A DNA stretch of 64,000 bases, taken from Sepiola atlantica (lineage: Eukaryota; Mollusca; Cephalopoda; Sepiida; Sepiolidae). Positions 1-10,894 of this stretch are shown here, one piece after another. The stretch lies in assembly GCA_963556195.1 (NCBI GenBank), contig OY744522.1:38657763-38721762 (forward strand), given 5' to 3'. The position numbers and the translations under genes were made by a program. Positions within the stretch are counted from its first letter, which is position 1; each line of letters starts with the position of its first letter. Under the pieces are notes generated by a model. That model saw only the letters and a list, made by a program, of their open reading frames with translations. It did not search any database and was not told the DNA's origin.

Positions 1-39
1 GAAACATATTTATTAAAGATAAAAGTCTTATAATATTAA

Positions 40-395
40 GAGTGGGAGTTCAATCCCTATAGAAAGCAGTACATTTTAAATTTCTCTTCAATCCTACAAG
101 TGAATTCTCCTTAATCAATATCCGAGAATAACTGGTAGCACTAATTATAAGTACGTGATTATCTATATCTGTCCGTCTTTATGCCTATCTGTCCGTCCGA
201 TCACCACGGAACGAAATGTAAGAGGCGACAATGAAGAACGAATAGTAGTAAAAAAATGTCGGAGTGAAGTAAAAGTAGGAGAGTATTAAACATGAAACTC
301 ACATAATATGTGAGTTCAATCCCTGTACAAGGCAGTAGAATTTTATTTGCTTTTCAATCACACTTCCAAATAAGTTTCAATATACAATAACCGGG
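40..395 (+). repeat. Two diverged copies of a short repeat with B-box-like motif
   Basis: Positions ~40-130 and ~305-395 are related: both have GAGTTCAATCCCT (46-58 and 312-324), then a CAGTA motif and a similar run to AATAACCGGGAA. GTTCAATCC resembles a pol III B box, so these may be SINE remnants. No convincing A box was seen. The DNA between them and up to 490 shows nothing recognisable. Confidence 0.4.
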
Positions 396-493
396 AACAG
401 CTTGAGTAAGTATTCGTACGTGTCGGAGATACGTCCTTGACAATCGGTCCAACTGTGGCTGTATTGCTGTCGAGCTACGGTATGATTCTGTTT

Positions 494-575
494 AGTTCTA
501 GGAGGTGTACTCTCCCAGGCTTTACCTTTTACTTGAGAAGAGGTTAGCTTATTGCTAATCGCATGATGCTTGTCC
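494..575 (+). repeat. U2-headed SINE, internal fragment
   Basis: An ~80-nt plus-strand piece of the SINE body, from TTCTAGGAGGTGTACTCTCC to GCTAATCGC. It matches the subfamily with TTGAGAAGAAGTTAG in this position (compare the copy at 44582). Head and tail are missing. Confidence 0.6.
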
Positions 576-650
576 TAGTGTGCTTGCTTTTCTAATCCCC
601 ACATGACCTTGTTTCTTACCTTCTGAAGAGGATGTAAATATAATAGAGTA

Positions 651-1012
651 TTTATTTACCTCCTCTCCAGGAAGTTAGGCAAAAGGCCAGTTTTTATCTT
701 ACTCCCACAAGTAAGATGTGACCTAAGGTCGGGTCGGGAAAGTGGGGTTTGAAAAGCCAGCGCCCGAGAAAGTGAGAACTCTGTCCATTAAAAATTGCCT
801 GGGCAGCTCCGGTAGGGGCGCCTCAGGCAGTAAGCAATAAACTTACTCCTCCCCAAAGAGGAGAGGCAGATCCTGGGAGGGTGGACTTCCTAGAACTGCA
901 CAGGACCGACCCATAAACCGGCGTAAATCTAGTCTCGAAGGCCAAGACAATACCAGTTTATGGGGTGTAGTATCCATCGGAACAGATACTACACTTTGAT
1001 CTTAGCCAAAAG
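651..1012 (-). mobile_element. U2 snRNA-headed SINE, near full length
   Basis: On the minus strand this begins with CTTTTGGCTAAGATCAAAGT and the GTAGTATCTGTTCCGATGG segment. The first ~40 nt match the 5' end of U2 snRNA, including the branch-point-pairing GTAGTA. The GC-rich body and the 3' end CTCTCCAGG...AAATAAA follow. Flanking 9-mers AATAGAGTA (642-650) and AATAGAATA (1013-1021) could be a one-mismatch target-site duplication. The body has no other resemblance to U2. Frames inside it are not genes. Confidence 0.8.
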
Positions 1013-1021
1013 AATAGAATA

Positions 1022-2983
1022 ACCGAGAAAAAACTGGTGATGTAAATATTTCATTGTTTTAATGTAAACAAATCTTATTGTGCTATTAAAATGTTGGCTA
1101 TTTTTTTTTAATATTTGATTAGCACGTAAAAACGTAATATTTCCCGCAGTCATTTTTGTCGGAACGGGTACACTAGTAAATAAATAACGACGCCGACACA
1201 AGTTGTAACTTACTGACGAATAACAGCTTTTATTAAAACAACATACAAACATGGCGGACACGATACTTCCGGTTCTTTGATACGCACTTACAGCAATTTT
1301 ATAAAGCAGTTGAATCCCTCAAGTTTTTTCTTCATCATCTCATAATGGTGACGGGTGAATGAATGATATCCGTTTTCTATTATAATTATAATAGGCTGCA
1401 ATAGAAAGTTCATCTGACTGCATAGATTTTATTTATCTTAAAAATTTTACAAAAACTTTCACAGTATATTAAATTTTCTTTATAAAATAAGATGTGGCAC
1501 TTGGCCGAAATTGGGTGGTGTAGAATGGTTATCGGCTGTCGTCCTTTTGGTCTATTCTCTAAACTAGTTTTAGTTACCGAAATACCACATTCACTCTATG
1601 TGTAAACTTTACTTAACATTATCTCCAATGGTTTGACGTTTGTTTATTTACAACAAAATATGTACACATTCATCGATTGGGGTGGGCGTGCTAAAACAAC
1701 AGATATTGCTGAAAAATAAAATGCTAAGTATGGTGGTTAGTAAGACCCTCCCAAATCTATTTAGGTATGAGCTGATCACTGTATTCTGGGTTGTAAACAA
1801 GCAAGATAGTTTCTTAGTTGACTCATTTGTACCACAAGCTAAGAGACTTTGCTAACTGGGATATAGTCTGATAAGACCTCAGGTCTGCATGCACCTTGTC
1901 TATGAAGGGAACACGTACTCAAACTTGGTTCGCCCGAACACATAAGTTAGCGATGTCTATCCACCTTTTTTGTTAATAGTGCAGAGTGCAATCTCATTCT
2001 ATCACATCTGATGTTGACTTTAAACTGATGCTTAAACTGCAAAATCAGATCGTAATCAAAAGGCGGTTCCAGCACCACAACCACCACCACCACCACCACC
2101 ACCTGACACTCCAAATGTCTAAGCGTGAGATCCACACCACTAGTCTAGCTACGGCTAGGATCGTGAGAAACACCATAGATGAAATCATAGACGACAGCAA
2201 ACGACATTGAATTTTACCTAGAAATACGTTTTATTTGGACTGTACTAAAAAAACAGCCAAGAATCATTATTTACAAAAGACGCCATTAATCTTGGTAGAT
2301 TTATCATATCGTTAGCGAGTTGAGGAAGCCAACGAAATACGTCTTTTTCAGACAATGAACTCGCTCCAACTGGCAAGGCAGGAAAATCAAATTGCGTAAG
2401 TGATGTAAGAACTAGTTCAACAATGCCTGTATTCCTACGCCAGTTCCTCTGAATGGCTAGTGAACCAATCGCTCCATTAGTACACCTGTCTATTTACAGC
2501 AAAGAAAAATAGTACATGAAATATGCGACTGCTACAAACTCATAGAAGGAAGAGAGCGTGTCACACTGACAGTTGAAATACAATTTTATGAGCATGCGAT
2601 AGAAAACGTGAAATGTCAATCTCAATTAGGTTGAAACTTGACAACGGATTTCACTCGACAATATCACGTCAATTATTATCGCCAATTATTCGTCGATGTT
2701 TCACAAAAAGAACAAAGATAGCGACAAAAAGTAGCATCATTCGCAAAAAGAACAAGATAAAATGTGACAAAAAAAACTAATTACATCCTCCATCAAATCA
2801 ATCAGGATTCAACACTTCATTCGTGAGTCAACGAACTGAATGTATTCATTGCAGTGACAAAGAAGACAACTTCTTGGCATATTAAACGGTGTGAAAAGCT
2901 GGAAAGAAATGGGCGCCATCGAATACAGAATTCTGCGAGTTTTTGTTTGTTCGTCTCAACAGTTTAATATTGAAATGTATGTC
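1022..2983. other. No recognised gene; CAC microsatellite
   Basis: AT-rich DNA with no domain-bearing frame. The only simple repeat of note is (CAC)n at about 2071-2103. Frames of 60-90 codons here lack homology that I recognise. Confidence 0.6.
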
Positions 2984-3280
2984 CTTTCTTGGCCTTTTGG
3001 CCAAGATCAAAGTGTAGTATCTGTTCCGATGGAGGTCCACCCTCCTAGGTTTTGTCTCTGTGGGGAGGAGTAAGTTTATTGCTTACTGCCTGAGGCGCTC
3101 CTACCGGGGAATGCCGACGGGGCTGCCCAGGCAATTTTTAATGGACAGAGTGCTCACTTTCTCGGGCGCTGGCTTTTCTAAGTCCAACTTTCCCGACCCG
3201 ACCTTGGGTCACATCTTACCTTGTGGGAGTAAGATAAAACTGGCTTTGTGCCTAACCCCCTAGAGAGTAGTAAATAAAAT
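2984..3280 (+). mobile_element. U2-headed SINE with internal deletion
   Basis: It starts TTCTTGGCCTTTTGGCCAAG and reads through GTAGTATCTGTTCCGATGGA, then jumps straight to GGTCCACCCTCCTAGG. This omits the ~90-nt ATACTACAC...GTGCAGTTCTAG segment present in other copies. The 3' end is the long type (AACTGGC...TAAATAAA). A second copy begins within ~5 nt of its end in the same orientation. Confidence 0.8.
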
Positions 3281-3284
3281 ATAT

Positions 3285-3631
3285 GTCTCTTCTTGGCCTT
3301 TTGGCCAAGATCAAAGTGTAGTATCTGTTCCGATGGATACTACACTCCATAGACTGGTATTGTCTTGGCCTTCGGGGCTTGATTTACGCCGGTCTATGGG
3401 TCTGTCCTGTGCAGTTCTAGGAGGTGCACCCTCCCAGGCTTTGCCTCCCCTCTTTGGGGAGGAGTAAGTTTATAGCTTACTGCCTGAGGCGCCCCTACAG
3501 GGGAATGCCGACGGGCTGCTCAGGCATCTTTGTAGGCAAGAGTGCTCATCTTTTCGGGCGCTGGCTTTTCAAATCCCACTTTCTCGACCTTGTGTCACAT
3601 CTTACCTAGTGGGAGGAAGATAAATAAAACG
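3285..3631 (+). mobile_element. U2-headed SINE, full length, short 3' end
   Basis: It has the complete head (TTCTTGGCCTTTTGGCCAAG), the inverted GTAGTATC/GATACTAC pair just after the U2-like part, the GC-rich body and the short 3' end GTGGGAGGAAGATAAATA. It sits head-to-tail behind the copy at 2984. Confidence 0.82.
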
Positions 3632-4026
3632 GCATATGCTACTCAATCGTAAAAGTCTACTGTGATAAGGGTCAGATTTATAGCGAGGTCAGTTGAATGA
3701 GGTGTTGGGCAGCAAGCTGTTGGTTGTACTTACGTTCGCTTAATGTATATTTGTGCTGTTTTTGTTTCTTTTCAAATTATTGGGTTCTTCATGGAAATGC
3801 GTTGATAATTCCTGAATCGTAAGTTAAGAAAAAAACAAACAATAAAGAGCAGCTTAACCGACATCTTATACCGACAACAATTCTATTTGGAAAGGTATGA
3901 ATCCAGACCCTCACAAGTTATGGGTAATATACAACTTATGTTTACTGATTTGTTTCCAATAGGTAATGGTGTTTTAAATATTCAACAAAACTAAAGGCAG
4001 ACATTTCTCCAATAAAATCGTAAATA
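3632..4026. other. No recognised feature
   Basis: AT-rich sequence between the SINE pair and the telomere-like array; nothing seen. Confidence 0.5.
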
Positions 4027-4866
4027 AAACCCTAACCCTAACCCTAACCCTAAACCTAACCCTAAACCCTAAACCCTAACCCTAACCCTAACCCTAAACC
4101 CTAAACCCTAACGATAACCCTAAACCCTAACCCTAACGATAACCCTAACGATAACCCTAACCCTAACCCTAACGATAACCTTAACCCTAAACCCTAAACC
4201 CTAAACCTAACCCTAAACCCTAAACCCTAAACCCTAACGATAACCCTAACCCTAAACCCTAAACCCTAACCCTAACCCTAACCCTAACCCTAACGATAAC
4301 GCTAACGATAACCCTAACCCTAAACCCTAACCTAACCTTAACCCTAACCCTAACGATAACCATAACCCTAACCCTAACTCTAACCCTAGCCCTAAACCTA
4401 ACCCTAACCTAACCTTACCTTAACCCTAACCCTAACGATAACCCTAACCCTAACCCTAACCCTAACCGAACCTTACCTTAACCCTAACCCTAACCCTAAC
4501 GATTACCCTAGCCCTAAACCCTAACCCTAAACCATAACCCTAACTCTAACACTAACCCTAACCTAACCTTACCTAAACCCTAACCCTAACGATAACCCTA
4601 ACCCTAACCCTAAACCCTAAACCCTAACCCTAACCCTAAACCCTAACGATAACCCTAACTCTAACTTTAAACCCTAAACCCTAACAATAACCCTAACTCT
4701 AACTCTAACCCTAAACCCTAACGATAACTCTAACTCTAACTCTAACCCTGAACCCTAACCATAACCCTAACTCTAACTCTAACCCTAAACCCTAACGATA
4801 ACCATGACCCTAAATCTACCATTAACCCTAACCCTAACGATAACTGTAACCCTAACCCTGCCCTCG
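4027..4866 (-). repeat. Degenerate interstitial telomeric repeat array
   Basis: About 840 bp of CCCTAA-type repeats, equal to TTAGGG on the minus strand, the usual animal telomere unit. Canonical CCCTAA is mixed with CCCTAAA seven-mers and with a recurrent variant reading CCCTAACGATAA. Degeneracy rises toward the right end, with CTCTAA, CTTTAA and CCATAA units. Only one orientation is present, so there is no head-to-head junction. Unique sequence on both sides makes this interstitial, not a chromosome end. Confidence 0.92.
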
Positions 4867-5437
4867 AATCTAAGATGGTATTCAGAATGAAAAACGTTTA
4901 AGAAATCGCTTGACATTCACACAAAAATGTGGCCTATTTTTCCTCATAAAAAAACAAAGACGGATGACGATTTCCGGGAGTGGCTTGGTCAGGTTCCAGT
5001 TTGAAATGACATTTTCAGCGATAAACGCGCAAATAGAATGGGCGTATCTTAATTCGTTTAATTTACTTAATTCCTATTTACTTTATTTATTTTCGCCGTT
5101 CGTGGAACCGGCTGGTGGAATTCAAATAAAATCAGATCAATGGTGTTCCCCATTTATTCGTCTCCATATGAGGGCAGAGTAATGCACAAGGGCGGTTTTT
5201 AATATGGGAAATCCAGCTCCTTCTCAAAGAAGCACTCTGGATTGAGACAAAAGTTTTAATTGCCTCAGTCTAAAAAGATTTCGTCTTCACTGACAGAGAA
5301 CAGAACAAATGACGTGTAGTATCAGAATAGATATTACACTTTTAACTTAGCCATCTGGCTGAGAAGTGGAATGGAACAAAAATAAGTCGCCTCAGTCTAG
5401 AAGGATTTCTCCTTCACTTATCACGATCGAGGGAAGA

Positions 5438-5476
<39 letters not shown>

Positions 5477-5592
5477 ACTGATATAGGGATAGAAACAGAG
5501 AGAGAGAGAAGGGAAATGGAGAGAGAGATATACATCCATAGGATAGGATCAGATAGATAGATAGAGAAATACATACAGAAACGCACACAGCA
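4867..5592. other. Unassigned DNA with a U2-head fragment and AG microsatellite
   Basis: Mostly unrecognised. At 5312-5362 on the minus strand is a diverged SINE head (GGCTAAGTTAAAAGTGTAAT, followed by a GATACTAC complement). (AG)n occupies 5441-5473. A 90-codon frame at 4910-5182 shows no family signature. Confidence 0.5.
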
Positions 5593-5919
5593 GTCAAACC
5601 GGTCAGAGTCATATTAAATAAGGCAGAAAGAGAGGCAACACTGATTGAGGTGAGTGTTCCAAATGACAGTGGCTTAAACAGAGCAGAAAGGGAGAAGGTG
5701 ACAAAATACCAAGGCCTGATGTATGATATGAAGAGAAACTGGAACCTACAAAACATCAACATTATCCCAGTTATAATAGGAGCTAAAGGCCTCATGAAGA
5801 AAAATTTCAAAAAGTATCTCGAAAGTATTCCCGGAAAACCAAGTGCAAAAGAAATCCAAATAATTGCACTTAAGGGAACGGCCAAAATCCTTAAAAGAGC
5901 ACTCGGTTGGAGCCTCTAA
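5593..5919 (+). pseudogene. LINE fragment: C-terminus of R2/R4-type endonuclease domain
   Basis: The conceptual translation contains LIEVSVPNDSGL, EKVTKYQGLMYDMKRNW, INIIPVIIGAKG and IALKGTAKILKRAL, ending at a stop at 5917-5919. This resembles the conserved tail after the PD-(D/E)XK core of restriction-like-endonuclease LINEs, where the pattern is VxxPxD, EKYxxL, PIVxGAxG, then ALLGTAxILR. The start is unclear: reading is open from about 5593 and the first ATG is at 5650. No RT lies upstream, so it is an isolated 3' fragment. Its sequence differs from the three R4/Dong-like copies further right, implying a separate family. Assignment is by motif pattern only. Confidence 0.6.
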
Positions 5920-6079
5920 ATAGCATGTAATAATCTGGCATTTGGAAGAATGCCTCGTCCCTATGCTAACGAACACAGAAATAAGAAAATTAAAATAAAA
6001 AAAGGAAAGAGATGAGAAGATAGAGAAATAAAGGGAAGAAGAGACAGCCATAAAGAAACGAAAAGAGAGAAAGAGTGAC

Positions 6080-6081
<2 letters not shown>

Positions 6082-6125
<44 letters not shown>
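6082..6125. repeat. (GA)n microsatellite
   Basis: About 44 bp of near-perfect GA dinucleotides. Confidence 0.95.
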
Positions 6126-6128
<3 letters not shown>

Positions 6129-6281
6129 GGGTATAGGGTGTTGTAAACGCTTAAAATTCCGCATATTTCGCTAATTATTTGATACCGGTTTTAATAATGG
6201 CCGACTTAGTGAATCACTGTTGTAAAATGAAGTTAAATGAGTTTTGGGGTTGCACGCAGAAACCTCATATGTCATGCTGCT

Positions 6282-6500
<219 letters not shown>

Positions 6501-6932
6501 ACACTTTACACTCTCATGTATATATATATACTAGCATATGGATCCGGCATTGCACGGGTATTAAATACGTTGAAAACATTTATTTAAATCCATGTAAGTA
6601 TCCTATTTACTATTGCTAGTGTGCTCCGTGGAAATTCCACGGTTCTTCTTACAACAATCTGTATAATTTACTGTTAATAATAACTAGCGAAACCTGTGTA
6701 AATTACACGAAATGATGTTTTTAATACTAATTATCTTGTTGCTAACCTATACATTTTTGAATAAAATATGATAAGATTTGGACTTGTATATATATTTTTT
6801 TAAATGAACAATACATGAAACAATTTACAAAACTTCTTTATATACAATATTTCTAGTGAAGGTAATATTTCGACGACTAAACCTTACTTTGTAAATGTTT
6901 TCGATTAAATTAAATTTGGCTCCAATTCATGA

Positions 6933-7314
6933 ATATTTATTTACTCCTCTCCAGGAGTTAGGCACAAGGTCAGTTTTATTTTACTCCCACAAATAAGATG
7001 TGCCCCAAGGTCGGGTCGGAACAGTAAGGTTTGAAAAGCCAGCGCTCGAGAAGGTGACGCTCTGCCCATTAAAAATTGCCTGGGCAGCCCCGTTGGCATT
7101 TCCCGGTAGGGGCACCCCAGGCAGTAAGCGATAAACTTACTCCTACCCAAAAAGAGGAGGCAAAGCCTGGGAGGGTGCACCTCCTAGAACTGCACAGGAC
7201 AGACCCATAGACCGGCGTAAATGAAGCCTCGAAGGCCAAGACAATACCAGTCTATGGAGTGCAGTATCCATCGGAACAGATACTACACATTGATCGTAGC
7301 CAAAAGGCCAAACT
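6933..7314 (-). mobile_element. U2-headed SINE nested in Helitron, with 9-bp TSD
   Basis: Complete head on the minus strand (TTGGCCTTTTGGCTACGATC, then GTAGTATCTGTTCCGATGG), body, and long 3' end. It is flanked by perfect AATTCATGA duplications at 6924-6932 and 7315-7323. The related Helitron at 48339 carries this target once with no SINE, so the insertion boundaries are confirmed by comparison within the window. Confidence 0.88.
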
Positions 7315-7479
7315 AATTCATGAGTAGCATACAAAGATTCGGAAGTTCGTTGCTTGTGATGTAAGCATGACACACATACGCAATTGTATTATTGTATTAA
7401 TATGTGTCTTCTCGGTCGTCCCCTCCCTACCTCTCTTCCCTTTCCCCTTGAAATGTAGAAAAAAAACTTAGATGTTGGT

Positions 7480-7556
7480 TAGGATCGAACTATAAACCAG
7501 TCGGGCCGAAGTCGAAAATACTACGTCGCTAACCGTTGCGCCAAAGGGAAATACTT
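7480..7556 (-). other. tRNA-like A/B box pair inside the Helitron
   Basis: Minus strand: TTTGGCGCAACGGTTAGCG (A-box-like) is followed about 45 nt later by AGTTCGATCCTAACC (B-box-like). Spacing fits an internal pol III promoter, as in tRNA-derived SINEs. No tRNA cloverleaf can be folded, so it is not called a tRNA gene. The same block is present at 48470-48545. Confidence 0.5.
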
Positions 7557-7678
7557 GAAAATGTTCCGAAAATTAGGCGAGTTGAATGTTTTTCAAAATC
7601 TAGGTGCGGCACGCATGCGCAGAGCTTTTGCCGGAAGCGTGACACACGAACACACACGCTATCGTATTCATACATAGA

Positions 7679-8361
7679 AATATTGCTTTTGAAATAATAA
7701 ATATCTGCAAGGGTCAATTCTATTAAGAGAAACTTACCCTTTCTTCTTCGGTAAAAATAATTGTTTATTCTTTATTTATTTATTTAGAATTACCACAATT
7801 TTATTTTGTTTATAACAATAAATATTCTGTCTTATTACCGTAAAAATAATTGTTTCTTCTTTATTTATTTATTTCTTTCTTTATTTAGAATTACCACAAT
7901 TTAATTCTGTTCATAACAATAAATATAAACGTCAGGTAATTATTATTCAAATACATGAAACAAATCCATATATTTGAAATGTGTTCATTTAAAATTGACG
8001 GGACGAGATAATTTGATTTTGGAACAATTATTTTTAAAACGGATAAAGTGACAATAGTTTACCTGAGCGACATCACATCAATCAGCAATTACTATCTTTG
8101 CTGATCGGACGATTTTTTTTTAAATGTGTGTGAAAAGATGATAACGTACGTCTGAACATGAAATGCCTTCGCGTATTATTATATAGATCCTACAATAAAT
8201 ACCCAATAAATTAAATTCCTCGAAATCGTTAAAAAAAATTTAATTCATGATAAATCATTAAATTAGAGCCATTTTCATAGGTTTTCAAATATATTATCTT
8301 TAATTTGTCGAAAATAATTTATCGAAAATAAATTATCGAAAATAAGCATTTATATTATAGT
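7679..8361. other. No recognised gene
   Basis: AT-rich. It holds a short local duplication: CGGTAAAAATAATTGTTTATTC near 7750 recurs as GTAAAAATAATTGTTTCTTC near 7840, each followed by TTATTTATTTA and a TTACCACAATTT block. Nothing coding. Confidence 0.5.
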
Positions 8362-9050
8362 AGACGACCCGTGCTCCATTTGATCAACGTTGACATATTG
8401 TACATTAGCGTACACATTTAGTGCCCTTAGCCAATGGTGAAGGTAAATATACATTTTAAAAGTACATTGATAACCTCTGCCTCTAAGTATAGCGTGCTAA
8501 CTGATTAGACAACCGAATCTATTTTCATTCTTTATAGTCAAATGTGTGTTAAAAGCGGCATTTCGTTTTTCGTTTATTAACTTTCAGTGACAGAAAAGGA
8601 GTAAACAAAGCAAAAAGGCTTAAGCTTATAAAAGGGGTCTTAAGAAGAAATTAAAATTCAGGGAATCTTGCTTAATTAGTGATTATTGATCAAATTCCAT
8701 GCATATCTAATATATTTGAACTTTCAAATGGGAGGTTGTGCGAATATTATTCCTCCTAAAATAATATTAAATGCTCAAAATAACTGAAATTTCTAGGAAA
8801 ATTTATTAATTGATGTCTAATTTTTATTGTTAAAATTTCACAAAATTCAGAGATATCTGAATTCTCTCGAAATGCCACCTTTTACTCCCTTTTCATGAAA
8901 TACAATTAAACGAAATTCAACCCAGATCTCTGACACCCTACGCTGAGCAGTTTTGTAACAAAATTCATAGTGATCGATTAATTAATTAGTTAATCCTGTA
9001 CATACAAATATATAAACATATACACCTCCCCAACGTTATATAGATAGAGA
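8362..9050 (-). mobile_element. Non-autonomous Helitron-like element
   Basis: It belongs to the family also seen at 21079, 26747 and 41318. Shared internal blocks are the run through GATCAAATTCCATGCATATC, a line near CGAATATTATTCCTCC, and the end block with GATCGATTAATTAATTAGTT followed by ATATATAAACATATACAC. The left boundary AGTAGACGACCCGTGC is a decayed CTAG end. The right edge on the minus strand reads TCTCTATCTATATAACG, a 5' TC end. No coding capacity. Confidence 0.55.
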
Positions 9051-10050
9051 TTTTGACAAAACTTGTGCACACCATTTCACTATAGAAAAGAAAAGTTCAC
9101 ATATCTTCTTCAATTCTGCCAGAAAATGTGCGGGTTGTTGAGAGTCTAGATTTAGCAGTGATTTTTGGATTTCATGGATTGAATGCAGGAGTAGCTAGTT
9201 TAGATTAATTTCCAGTTGCATGTTTTACGAAGCTCATGCTGAATAATTATAACATTTCACCCACAACTTTTTTAGGGAATTGGTGAACTGAATACCTAAA
9301 AATATACATATAATTCATTGTGGTAAAATACAATTATAATGTGAAGCCGATCTGTTTATCGAAGTTTGTTATCGATACGTTTCAATATTTAATTATGAAT
9401 AGTTATTTCTTCTTCAGAACAAAAATATAATTCTCTATAATTTCTTTAAGAAAATACTTTACTTGACTAGGAAGATTGTTATATTTTGTAATAATGACCT
9501 GAACATCAATAGCATATATTAATAACAAATTAACCGTGCTCTATTTCACCTTTCAATTATCGATATTCAAAATAAATAGTAAACTATATTTTTCTCAAAA
9601 AATAGTTTAAAATTCTTAGGTAAACTAATTTTATTCACAACTAATTATAATGTTGTTTCAATGAATTGCTAAAAGTAGTTGATTACGACTCCTCAAAAAT
9701 GAATTTGAAATGAGTCAAGCGGCTCCTTAGTAATTCTGATCAATTAATTATTTTATAGTAAATTTACTAAAATCTATTTAACTTATTTGTAATGTGCCTT
9801 TCTCTCAAACAAATACAAACAAAAAGTTCTATAAAAACAAAAAAATAAGATATTACCTTGCATGTCCAAGACGCAATATTTTTCGATTTTGGAATGAAAA
9901 AAAATGGCCGATGGAAATGCCAATACTTTTTGAATAATTACTTACATACTCTTATATAACCAAATAATACAAATATTATGAACCCATACAAATAAAATCT
10001 CCCACCATGCCAACATATAACATTCGAAAACATTACAACAAATACGATAG
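9051..10050. other. No recognised gene
   Basis: About 1 kb of AT-rich DNA without identifiable features. Confidence 0.5.
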
Positions 10051-10384
10051 TTTCTTGGCCTTTTGGCTAAGATCAAAGTGTAGTATCTGTTCCGATGGAT
10101 ACTGCACCCCATACTGATGTTGTTTTGGCCTTCGGGTCTTGATTTACGCCGGTCAATGGGTCTGTGCAGTTCTAGGAGGTCCACCTTCCCAGGCTTTGCC
10201 TCCCCTCTTTGGGGAGGAGTAAGTTTATTGCTTACTGTCTGAGGCGCCCCTACCGGGAAATGCCGACGGGGCTGCCCAGGCAATTTTTAAACCCCACTTC
10301 CCCGACCCGACCATGGGTTACATCTAACTTGTGGGAGTAAGATAAAAACTGGCCTTGTGCCTAACTCCTGGAGAGGAGTAAATC
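10051..10384 (+). mobile_element. U2-headed SINE, the most U2-like head
   Basis: It opens TTTCTTGGCCTTTTGGCTAA then GATCAAAGTGTAGTATCTGT. This is the copy closest to the animal U2 5' end (CTTCTCGGCCTTTTGGCTAA then GATCAAGTGTAGTATCTGTT, recalled from the vertebrate gene). After ~45 nt the similarity to U2 stops and the SINE body begins. About 50 nt of the distal body is missing before AAACCCCACTTCCCCG. Long 3' end. No clear TSD. Confidence 0.85.
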
Positions 10385-10571
10385 AATACTCAATACTATC
10401 ATTACAGCAAAGATACGTTCATTCAAACTAAACAAAACACTACACCGGTGGCTAAACTACGATGCTTCATAACACTATTTCATAAGAAACATATTATTTA
10501 CCACCGTAAATTAACAACATCAAATTATATTCTTCCTTTTTCTTCAGTAACAAATAATAATAAAACTAATA

Positions 10572-10576
<5 letters not shown>

Positions 10577-10650
<74 letters not shown>

Positions 10651-10662
10651 GTATATATGTGT
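10577..10662. repeat. (TA)n/(TG)n microsatellite
   Basis: Long AT dinucleotide array with scattered G, ending in TGTGTGTG. Frames across it encode only YI repeats. Confidence 0.95.
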
Positions 10663-10672
10663 GTGTGTGTAT

Positions 10673-10819
10673 GTCCTGAATTTTTCATTTAGAAGTCCAA
10701 TAATGAAGTCCGCGAACATTTAGAAAGTAAAACAACATAAAACAAATACTCACATCGAAGTAAGATGCATAAAACAGCTGTTCCAATTAAAAACATGTGT
10801 TCTTAATCTTGGTTAGACA

Positions 10820-10894
<75 letters not shown>

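Larger units (their letters stand above)
6684..7678 (-). mobile_element. Non-autonomous Helitron copy carrying a nested SINE
   Basis: Read on the minus strand, it starts near 7678 (TCTATGTATGAATACGATAG) and ends at CTAG (6684-6687). The end is preceded by the hairpin GTGTAATTTACAC plus 8 nt. A 5' TC, a 3' hairpin and CTRR are Helitron hallmarks. The base 5' of CTAG on the plus strand is A, as expected for A/T target insertion; the base at the other end is A rather than T. A second copy at 48339-48811 aligns across both termini. It encodes no Rep/helicase. A U2-headed SINE is inserted at 6933-7314. Confidence 0.7.

Noticed and set aside
2290..2350. Hammerhead-like GTTGAGGAAGCC ... ACGAAATACGTC
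   Set aside because: No stem II pairing and core changes; likely chance or fully decayed.
4027..4866. A true chromosome end
   Set aside because: Unique sequence and other elements continue on both sides, and the array is degenerate.
7480..7556. Intact tRNA gene
   Set aside because: A and B boxes are recognisable, but no acceptor, anticodon or T-arm cloverleaf can be formed; the block is repeated inside a Helitron.
9942..10283. 113-codon minus-strand frame
   Set aside because: It lies mostly within the antisense of a U2-SINE.
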